A stretch of DNA of 18,577 nucleotides. Origin: Olsenella_K sp036454645 (GTDB lineage Bacteria; Actinomycetota; Coriobacteriia; Coriobacteriales; Atopobiaceae). Where the stretch lies: NCBI GenBank assembly GCA_036454645.1, contig JAZHSQ010000040.1, positions 1-18,577 on the forward strand, read 5' to 3'. Of this stretch, positions 13,360 through 18,577 are shown one piece after another (position 1 is the first letter of the stretch; each line of letters starts with the position of its first letter). A program made the translations under genes and the position numbers. The notes under the pieces were generated by a model. It was given only the letters and a program-made list of their open reading frames with translations. It was not told the origin of the DNA and made no database searches.

Positions 13360-14214
13360 CTAATTAATCTCGACCTGATCCGCGTAGATGCCTGGGATGG
13401 ATATCGATGCCCCTAGGGCAGATTTGTATGTATACAACCCGACGCATGTCCCATAGACGGTGACATTATCGTCCTCAAGGACATGCGTTCCACCCAAGAT
13501 TGAGGGATCAAATCCCACCATGATGATGTCGTCGTAGCTTCCGTCCGTAGCAACGCGAAGGTCGGTTTCCTTTGACCCCTCGACCACCTGTAGGACTCTC
13601 CCCGTGAACGTGACCTTCTTGCCCTTCCAGTCATCTGGAGTACGGGCTACATCCGTATATGCTGGGGCATCGTAGTTATCGGGGTTAAATTCTTCTTTGA
13701 GAGCCGAAATCGCATTTGTAATTGCCTTATCGGCGCTATCAACTTGACTCTGTGTGGCGTTCTCGTCATCAAGAACGCTTTGCCCCTTCTCCGTCGCATC
13801 GAGAACGTCGTTCCAGCTATCCTCGGTGTATCCGTCATTGGAGGAGGAGTTAACGAAGTCAACAGAACTTTGAAGCTTACTCTTGTCGACTGAAGGCTTC
13901 GCATTCTCCCCTGCCGATGCACCCGTAGAGCTAGAGTCATTCTGTTGCGTGGAACTCGAGGTGGAGGTTGCAGCGCTACTTTCACTCGATGCGCTCTTCG
14001 AATCGCTGCTTCCAGAATTCCCACTGCCCGAAGCGAGAACCAGTAACACAACGAAGATGACAAGAGCTATAAACCACTTTCTCTTGTAGAAAGGCTTCTT
14101 GTCGACAGTCTTCTTCTCTTCTCCTTGAAAAGACTCGGCACTTGCTGACTTAGCTTTAGTATCCGTATCGTTCGAATCTACCGGGGGGGTAGTCCCTTTT
14201 TCTACGTTGCTCAA
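13360..14214 (-). CDS. Membrane-anchored FIVAR-like protein, unknown function
   Basis: The 284-residue product has a hydrophilic cytoplasmic start (1-45) and one membrane segment (about 46-62, KWFIALVIFVVLLVLASG). A Ser-rich spacer (about 63-105) is followed by a helical FIVAR-like stretch (about 112-173: LQSSVDFVNS, WNDVLDATEKGQSVLDD, QVDSADKAITNAISAL) and a C-terminal beta domain (about 186-284, VTFTGRVLQVVEG ... VTVYGTCVGLYTY) that may be OB-like. The topology puts the large part outside the cell. The start is TTG at 14214 with AGGAG 7 nt upstream. GC content and codon use are clearly lower than the neighbours, suggesting horizontal acquisition. FIVAR motifs are found in many Gram-positive surface proteins; the function here is unknown. 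Confidence 0.75.
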   Translation of the reverse strand: MSNVEKGTTPPVDSNDTDTKAKSASAESFQGEEKKTVDKKPFYKRKWFIALVIFVVLLVLASGSGNSGSSDSKSASSESSAATSTSSSTQQNDSSSTGASAGENAKPSVDKSKLQSSVDFVNSSSNDGYTEDSWNDVLDATEKGQSVLDDENATQSQVDSADKAITNAISALKEEFNPDNYDAPAYTDVARTPDDWKGKKVTFTGRVLQVVEGSKETDLRVATDGSYDDIIMVGFDPSILGGTHVLEDDNVTVYGTCVGLYTYKSALGASISIPGIYADQVEIN

Positions 14215-14780
14215 AACTCTCTCCTAACTTCATTGGACGATAGAACTCCAGCAAGCCATCAGGTTGCTGATTTTCCTGTGAAGTATAGCCGTTACATCGA
14301 GAGTATTTTGAGGGCAGTTGAATCTGAGAAGCCCAAAGTCCCTATTGCGCCCACAAGCGTCGGAAGGAAACACATATCAGCTCATCTGCCGTTTCGAACA
14401 TGCAGTGCGGGGGCACGACAAAATGTCCTGCAAAAACGCCTTCATCCGGAATAAACCCATGCACTTGCAAGACATCCCGCTATTCATGGCTGATTTGCAC
14501 ATCCTGATGCTCCACCTGCAATTAGTCACGCTACGATTGACTTCTTCTTCGTTGTCAACTGCATACCGACGCGAACCCCAACCTAGATAACATTTCTCTA
14601 TTGATTCGACCTGTTGTAAACAAATCTGCTCCATGCTCGAGAAGATTCCGGCATGTGGGAAAATCGCATCCCAAATAGATTTCGAGTGCCTGGCGACAAG
14701 CGACAACAACTTCCTCCAACACGGCACATTCATAGAGGGGCGCAACCGCAGCAGTTGAGTAAAACGGCCACCAGGTACCG
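14215..14780. other. Lower-GC stretch without a supportable gene
   Basis: It is moderate-GC like the adjacent FIVAR-like gene. Several 70-120-codon frames are open on both strands (for example minus 14377-14730 and plus 14318-14590), but none has a good start, recognisable motif or consistent codon bias. On the minus strand TATACT (14287-14282) could be the -10 for the FIVAR-like gene; its -35 is poor. This may be a degraded remnant of imported DNA. Confidence 0.45.
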
Positions 14781-14945
14781 TCACGCGAGGGCGATCCACT
14801 GCACGAGGACGAGGACGAGCAGCACAGCCGTGCACGCCGCCCCAACCAGCCAGCCGATGACCTTGAGGGACAGCTTGAGCAGCAGGGCCGCGACGCCCAC
14901 GACCACGACCAGCACGATGAACGCAAAGAGTGGCACGAGCTCCAT
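14781..14945 (-). CDS. Small hydrophobic membrane protein (54 residues)
   Basis: ATG at 14945 follows GGAAG by 6 nt and opens MELVPLFAFIVLVVVVGVAA, then LLLKLSLKVIGWLVGAA and a second hydrophobic stretch ending VQWIALA before TGA. Two membrane segments (about 5-24 and 31-53) surround a short basic turn with two Lys. Third codon positions are almost all G or C, supporting real coding. I cannot name a family; holin-like or small stress membrane proteins are possible but unsupported. It lies in a GC-rich pocket between lower-GC DNA and a tandem-repeat upstream region. A possible extended -10 (TGCTAAGAT, 15125-15117) on the minus strand lies 170 bp upstream. Confidence 0.7.
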   Translation of the reverse strand: MELVPLFAFIVLVVVVGVAALLLKLSLKVIGWLVGAACTAVLLVLVLVQWIALA

Positions 14946-14981
14946 GTTGACTTCCGTTCAAGTGATGTGGGTTTCGCGCGG

Positions 14982-15032
14982 GCATGGGCGCCTTCACAGC
15001 ATGGGCACCTTCGCAGCATGGGCACCTTCGCG
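14982..15032 (+). repeat. 17-bp tandem repeat, three units
   Basis: GCATGGGCRCCTTCRCR repeats at 14982, 14999 and 15016. It lies upstream of the small membrane protein gene. Confidence 0.85.
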
Positions 15033-15166
15033 GGCGCATTCGCGGGCGCGGCTCCGCGGGCGGCCGTCACCGGGACGGCAAGGGCGCCGCGTCCTTCTCG
15101 CCCATGGCGAAAATCAATCTTAGCATCAAGTGCAGGGGCTCCGGCGCGAACCCTGCGCATGCCCGA

Positions 15167-15254
15167 CACGCCACTGACATGTGCCTTGCACGTCGCTGGC
15201 ACGTGCGTGGCACGCCGCCGGCACGTGACCGGCACGTCAACGGCACGGTTTTCG
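15167..15254 (+). promoter_or_regulatory. Helically phased 11-bp repeat array upstream of the YheO-like gene
   Basis: CACG (CATG in the second unit) recurs at 15167, 15178, 15189, 15200, 15211, 15222, 15233 and 15244, eight positions at exactly 11-bp spacing. The consensus unit is roughly CACGYSNCYGG, and two units contain CACGTG. The last unit abuts the -35 at 15251. One-turn phasing puts every CACG on the same DNA face, suggesting a cooperative activator or repressor site. A mere micro-tandem repeat is the alternative. Confidence 0.65.
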
Positions 15255-15279
15255 CAGGTCGCTTCCAGCGGCCTATAAT
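15251..15279 (+). promoter_or_regulatory. Promoter of the YheO-like regulator
   Basis: TTCGCA (15251-15256) and TATAAT (15274-15279) are separated by 17 bp. The leader that follows is very GC-rich. Confidence 0.75.
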
Positions 15280-15350
15280 CGGGCTTGGGCCCCGGGCCCC
15301 GAGCCCCGGCCCGTCCACCTGGCAGCGGACTCGACGTGGGGGTGCATTCC

Positions 15351-16226
15351 ATGCGCACCGAGCAGCTCGACTTCCTGAAGCGCCTCGCCGCGGGAATCGC
15401 GGCGCAGTTCGGCAGCGACTGCGAGGTGGTGGTCCACGACCTCCAAGCGCCCGACCCCCACGCGACGATCGTCGCGATCGAGAACGGCCACGTCTCCGGC
15501 CGGCACGTGGGCGACGGCCTGCCCGACGTCGTGGCCAGGGCGCTCGAGGCAGACCCGGCCCGCCTGGACGACCGGCTCGCCTACCTCACCAAGACCGACG
15601 GCGGCAAGGTCCTCAAGTCCACGGCGGTCTGCTGTCGCGACAGGACCGGCAAGCCCGTCGCCATCTTCGCGATAAACAGCGACATCTCCCTCGCACTCGC
15701 CGCGCAGGAGGCTCTCGGCAACCTGACCGCCACCGGCGCAGGGCACGGGGTCGGAGCGAGTCGCGGGACCGGCGCGAGTCACGGCTCGGGCGCGTCCGGC
15801 GGCCCCACCGCGAGCGGCGTCGTCGGACGCTGCGCGTGCGGGCGGCCACACGCCGTGTCCGACCTGCTCGACGAGCTCATCGACGAGTCCGTTCGCATCG
15901 TCGGCAAGCCCGTGGCGCTCATGGGCAGGGAGGACAAGGTCCGCGCGATCGGCTTCCTGGACGACGCCGGCGCCTTCCTGATCACCAAGTCCGGCCAGCG
16001 TGTCTGCGCGCACTTCGGCATCTCCAAGTTCACGCTCTACTCCTACATGGACGAGGCGCGGCACGCGTCGGGTCGCGTGGCGGAGAAGAACGCGGGGCAG
16101 CGCGCGGGCGCGGGCCACGGCGACGGCGCGGGCCACGGCGCAGGCGCGGGCCACGGCGCAGGCGCGGGCGACGGCGCAGGTGCGGGCCACGGCGCTGCCG
16201 CAGGCGCGGACGCCGCGGCGAAGTAG
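15351..16226 (+). CDS. YheO/DauR-type transcriptional regulator (PAS-like plus HTH) with a His-Gly-Ala tail
   Basis: The 291-residue product has an N-terminal YheO-type PAS-like sensor (about 1-118: FLKRLAAGIAAQFG, CEVVVHDL, VLKSTAVCCRDRTGKPVAIFAINSDIS). A C-terminal HTH of the DauR/YheO class follows (about 168-236: LLDELIDESVRIVGKPVALM, AIGFLDDAGAFLITKSGQRV, FGISKFTLYSYMDE). Such proteins are ligand-responsive cytoplasmic regulators; the ligand is unknown. Typical members are about 220-240 residues. The extra length comes from a Gly/Ala/Ser/His linker (about 129-157) and a repetitive Gly-Ala-His tail (about 250-291) made by roughly 18-bp DNA repeats. The tail could bind metal or be neutral. 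The ATG at 15351 has GTGGGGG about 8 nt upstream; an upstream in-frame GTG would add only low-complexity residues. The phased repeat array may be its own operator. Confidence 0.85.
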   Translation: MRTEQLDFLKRLAAGIAAQFGSDCEVVVHDLQAPDPHATIVAIENGHVSGRHVGDGLPDVVARALEADPARLDDRLAYLTKTDGGKVLKSTAVCCRDRTGKPVAIFAINSDISLALAAQEALGNLTATGAGHGVGASRGTGASHGSGASGGPTASGVVGRCACGRPHAVSDLLDELIDESVRIVGKPVALMGREDKVRAIGFLDDAGAFLITKSGQRVCAHFGISKFTLYSYMDEARHASGRVAEKNAGQRAGAGHGDGAGHGAGAGHGAGAGDGAGAGHGAAAGADAAAK

Positions 16227-16243
16227 CCGACGCACGGGCCGCA

Positions 16244-16263
16244 CGTCCTTCTCCCCTGCCGGT
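16244..16263 (-). repeat. 20-bp dispersed repeat, copy 2
   Basis: Identical to 3976-3995 and carrying the GAGAAGGACG motif. It lies in the short gap between the YheO-like and sigma-factor genes. Confidence 0.7.
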
Positions 16264-16274
16264 CCAAGATTTCC

Positions 16275-16304
16275 GGGAACATTCGGGCCCCCTCCGCATG
16301 TTAT
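16275..16304 (+). promoter_or_regulatory. Possible ECF-type promoter of the sigma-factor operon
   Basis: GGGAAC (16275-16280) resembles the GGAAC-type -35 of many ECF sigma factors, and GTTAT at 16300-16304 is a possible -10. The 19-bp spacing is a little long. Self-activation would be usual for an ECF gene but is inferred. Confidence 0.4.
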
Positions 16305-16323
16305 GGGCAGAGAGGAGGGGGCC

Positions 16324-16938
16324 ATGAGCAACGAAACGAAGGACGAGGGGGCGCCGCTGCGCTCGGAGGAGTTCCTCGTCAGCGCGATGGAGCGCTTCGG
16401 CGGGTCGGTCTACCTGGTCGCGCTCAGCCAGACGCGTTCCGAGCAGGACGCGCAGGACGTGGCGCAGGACGTGTTCGTGCAGCTCTTCTGCAGCACGACG
16501 CGATTCGTGGACGACGAGCACCTCAAGGCGTGGCTGCTGCGGGTGACCATCAACCGCTGTCACGAGCTGTACCGCGGCTTCTGGCGGAGAAGCGTCTCCA
16601 CCCTGGACGACGAGCGGGGCCTCGACGAGGCGGCGCGGTCTGGCGCCGGCGGTGCTGGCGGTGCCGGCGGCCGGCCCGGTTCGCTTGCCGACGACCCGGC
16701 CAACGTGCTGGTCCGACGGCTGGAGCGCACCCCCGTGTGGTCGGCGGTCGCGCGGCTGCCCCGCGACCAGCGCGCGGCGCTGGTGCTGTTCTACGTCGAG
16801 GAGTACAGCTGCGACCAGATCGCGCAGGTCATGGGCGTGCGTCCGGCGACGGTTCGCACCAAGCTGCATCGGGCGCGCCTGCGCCTCCGCAAGATGCTGG
16901 AGAGGGAGGGCTACGAGGATGGCTACGCATATGAGTGA
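16324..16938 (+). CDS. ECF-type RNA polymerase sigma factor
   Basis: The 204-residue product has the two-domain ECF (sigma-70 group 4) layout. Region 2 is at about 15-86 (ERFGGSVYLVALSQTRSEQD, DAQDVAQDVFVQLF, LKAWLLRVTINRCHELYR). A linker at about 98-125 includes a GAGGAGGAGG run. Region 4 is at about 136-192 (LPRDQRAALVLFYVEEYSCD, QIAQVMGVRPATVRTKLHRARLRLRKML). It directs RNA polymerase to a small regulon, probably including its own promoter. The ATG follows GAGGAGGGGG. Its last codons overlap the next gene, a coupled arrangement typical for sigma/anti-sigma pairs. Confidence 0.95.
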   Translation: MSNETKDEGAPLRSEEFLVSAMERFGGSVYLVALSQTRSEQDAQDVAQDVFVQLFCSTTRFVDDEHLKAWLLRVTINRCHELYRGFWRRSVSTLDDERGLDEAARSGAGGAGGAGGRPGSLADDPANVLVRRLERTPVWSAVARLPRDQRAALVLFYVEEYSCDQIAQVMGVRPATVRTKLHRARLRLRKMLEREGYEDGYAYE

Positions 16939-18070
16939 CACGGGCAAGTGCCGTGCGGGCGAGAAGGACGCGCTGGAAGGGCGCACGGGCGAGGGGCGCA
17001 CGGGCGAGGAGCGCACGGGCGAGAAGGACGCGCTCGCGGGCGACCTCGCGGCAAGCGAGGTGCAGGAGTTCGCCAGGCTCGGGCGGGACGTGCGGCTCCC
17101 CCGGCGCACGCGGGAGTCGATCCTGTGGGCGTCGCGCGCCATCCACGAGGAGCGCGAGGCGCAAGCTGCGGCGGGCGGGGCTGCTCGGACTGCGGCGGGC
17201 GGGGCTGCGCAAGCTGCGGTGGGCACGCGGTCGCGCCGGCCAGTCTCGCACCCCCTGACCAGGCGCGGGTTGATCAAGCTGGCCGTCGGGGCGGCGGGCG
17301 TCGGCGCCGTCTTCGCCATCGGCTCCGTCTATCGGCGCGGCGGCGACGTCGTCGGGGCCGCGAAGGACGGGTTCGCTCTGCGCGCCTACGCGAACGGCCT
17401 GCCGCAGGGCGACGGCAGCTCCGTGCTCGCCGGGCTCGGTAGCGGCGGGTCCGTCTCCGAGGGCGAGGACGGCTGGTGGATGGTCGCCTGCGACATGGAC
17501 CTAAGCTGCACCGGCGCCGGCATCCGCAGGCTCACGTTCGAGCTGCTCGACGGCTACGCCGATGACGAGGCCGGCGGCGCGCAGCAGCAGGCGCTCGCGT
17601 TCGTGCAGGAAAGCCACCAGGACGTCGGCCCTGGCGAGGACGTGCCCTACTACCAGAACACGCAGTTCTCGGTCGACTACGACGAGCAGGGCAAGGACGA
17701 ACTTCTCCCCTGCTACCTCACGTGCAAGATCGTCGCATGGTTCCCGGCCACCGACGAGATCACGTCGCTCTCCGACGAGACGCGCGAGATGGACCCCGGG
17801 GCCGAGCTCGACGCCAAGTGGCACCGGCTCATGGCACTGTGCGTGCAGGAGTTCGCGACGATGCTGGCGCAGTCGCGTCTCCGCGTGACGGCGGAGCTCT
17901 CAGACGGCACGACCCAGGCGCACACCTACGCTGTCGCCCCGGTCGACGACTTCGTCGCGCGCTACGAGGACTTCGAGGTCCGGCGGGAGCAGGCAGCCGC
18001 CAGCGACTCGGGCGACGACACGGGCAACGCCGACTACCCGCAGCTCTACCTCATCACGCAGGTCGAGTAG
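16919..18070 (+). CDS. Probable membrane anti-sigma factor partner
   Basis: The frame opens with ATG at 16919 (MATHMSDTGK, AGGGAGGG upstream) or 16931, inside the sigma gene's last codons; I prefer 16919 (383 residues). The N-terminal part (about 1-113) is cytoplasmic and low-complexity, with GEKDALEG and GEKDALAG flanking RTGE-type repeats, then a helical stretch (SEVQEFARLGRDVRLPRRTR, SILWASRAIHEERE) that could bind sigma. A single membrane segment follows RRGLIK at about 117-137. The exported C-terminal domain (about 140-383) is rich in acidic and aromatic residues and I do not recognise it. No ZAS zinc motif is present, so the anti-sigma role rests on gene order, overlap and topology only. 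Repetitive DNA (GCGCACGGGCGAG units) built the N-terminus. Confidence 0.7.
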   Translation: MATHMSDTGKCRAGEKDALEGRTGEGRTGEERTGEKDALAGDLAASEVQEFARLGRDVRLPRRTRESILWASRAIHEEREAQAAAGGAARTAAGGAAQAAVGTRSRRPVSHPLTRRGLIKLAVGAAGVGAVFAIGSVYRRGGDVVGAAKDGFALRAYANGLPQGDGSSVLAGLGSGGSVSEGEDGWWMVACDMDLSCTGAGIRRLTFELLDGYADDEAGGAQQQALAFVQESHQDVGPGEDVPYYQNTQFSVDYDEQGKDELLPCYLTCKIVAWFPATDEITSLSDETREMDPGAELDAKWHRLMALCVQEFATMLAQSRLRVTAELSDGTTQAHTYAVAPVDDFVARYEDFEVRREQAAASDSGDDTGNADYPQLYLITQVE

Positions 18071-18162
18071 GACCTGCGCGTGGGACGTCCATCCGTATGA
18101 TCGGATGCCACGGCCGAGGTGCCTACGTGCTCCGATTCGACGGCGCTCCCACGGCGACTCCA

Positions 18163-18195
18163 CCCCGGGGCCCGGCACCGTGCCGGGCCCCGGGG
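18163..18195 (+). terminator. Terminator hairpin after the sigma/anti-sigma operon
   Basis: A 33-bp perfect inverted repeat, CCCCGGGGCCCGGCAC, a central C, and its complement, lies 92 bp after the stop. CGCTTCC follows, a weak pyrimidine tract. Confidence 0.6.
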
Positions 18196-18298
18196 CGCTT
18201 CCATGTCGCGCCAGCCTGCTCGGAGCGAGCAGCAGCCGTCTCGAGCGCCGGCACCCTCCCGGCGGAGTCCGAATCCCCGATCAATTCGCGCCCGACCG

Positions 18299-18328
18299 TT
18301 GACCCTCACGTTACGTCAGGGCTTACCA
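18299..18328 (+). promoter_or_regulatory. Possible promoter of the right-edge gene
   Basis: TTGACC (18299-18304) is a good -35. TTACCA 18 bp downstream (18323-18328) is a poor -10. Confidence 0.35.
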
Positions 18329-18389
18329 TCTTCCCGGACGTGCGGCGAAGCTGCACCTCAGACCGCGGTGCCGCCGCGCGCCACAGCCC

Positions 18390-18432
18390 GCGCGGCACAG
18401 CCGCGCCCACAGACCGCGCGGCGAAGCCGCGC
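18390..18432 (+). repeat. Two tandem identical-stem hairpins in a leader
   Basis: GCGCGGC and GCCGCGC form a 7-bp stem at 18390-18406 (loop ACA) and again at 18416-18432 (loop GAA), 26 bp apart. They lie about 30 nt before the right-edge start codon and could form leader RNA structure. Confidence 0.6.
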
Positions 18433-18464
18433 AGCATAATCACCAGGCGACGAAGGGAGGGCCG

Positions 18465-18577
18465 ATGCCCCGGAAGACCCACGACGGCCCCGGCCGCCAG
18501 CCCATTACAGTCCGAATTGACCTCTTAGGGACTGGCCAGACGGCCCCGGCGACGGCCGGGCTATCTTCTTTGTCAGT
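18465..18577 (+). CDS. Unrecognised protein, partial (N-terminal 37 residues)
   Basis: ATG at 18465 follows GAAGGGAGGG and opens MPRKTHDGPGRQPITVRIDL, continuing without a stop to the right edge of the window. The visible residues are too few for family assignment. The upstream hairpins and possible promoter suggest it starts its own transcript. The reading is supported by the ribosome site and open frame only. Confidence 0.5.
   Translation, partial: MPRKTHDGPGRQPITVRIDLLGTGQTAPATAGLSSLS

Noticed and set aside
14377..14733. Minus-strand frame of about 118 codons (MNVPCWRKLL...)
   Set aside because: No ribosome site, no family resemblance and competing open frames of similar length. The region looks degraded.
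18361..18432. T-box leader, suggested by GACCGCGG-type sequence
   Set aside because: The conserved T-box sequence and specifier stem are absent, and the two hairpins are simple tandem repeats.

Overview
The window is GC-rich with strong G/C bias at third codon positions. It looks like a chromosomal accessory-plus-housekeeping segment of a high-GC actinomycete-type bacterium. My best inference is a Coriobacteriia member (Olsenella/Atopobium-like), judged from the product mix (type I-E Cas, YheO-type regulator, secreted WG-repeat proteins, ECF sigma pair) and the codon style. No rRNA or other taxonomic marker is present, so this placement is inference only.

Layout. 1-3408 (minus strand): a type I-E CRISPR-Cas locus with cas3 and the start of casA (cse1), which runs off the left edge. 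The 166-bp gap between them holds no ordinary leader. It holds a two-repeat degenerate mini-CRISPR inside the casA 5' UTR. The first 11 nt of its 'spacer' are identical to a sequence between the -35 and -10 regions of the casA promoter, next to an AAC PAM-like triplet. This has the architecture of a CreR-type, crRNA-like autorepressor of cas expression and is the outstanding item in the window. 3409-4736: a small unrecognised gene, possibly truncated, and a GC-rich gene-poor stretch with two copies of a covarying hairpin element in opposite orientations. 4737-6408 (minus): a tRNA-Asn with promoter and terminator, followed by a compact three-gene unit (winged-helix mini-protein, basic single-pass membrane protein, membrane-anchored alpha/beta hydrolase). 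6665-7710 (minus): ridA and a tRNA-binding-domain (MetRS beta-like) gene.

7711-9124: a decayed aldo/keto reductase, tandem repeats, an AT-rich tract with nested palindromes, and five copies of CCGTTTAG including a perfect 48-bp palindrome. 9125-11872 (minus): a TAT-type lipoprotein and a secreted WG-repeat protein. 12098-13107 (plus): a five-copy operator array and promoter driving a broken fic gene. 13360-14214 (minus): a lower-GC membrane-anchored FIVAR-like protein. 14781-14945 (minus): a 54-residue membrane protein. 15167-16226 (plus): an 11-bp-phased repeat array, a promoter and a YheO/DauR-type regulator. 16324-18070 (plus): an ECF sigma factor overlapping its probable membrane anti-sigma partner. 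The right edge carries the start of an unrecognised gene behind two tandem hairpins.

Across the window a 10-mer, GAGAAGRACG, occurs 13 times on the two strands. It sits in hydrophilic protein linkers and in intergenic DNA, and is far more frequent than composition would predict. Short tandem duplications have also expanded intergenic regions and the disordered ends of several proteins.
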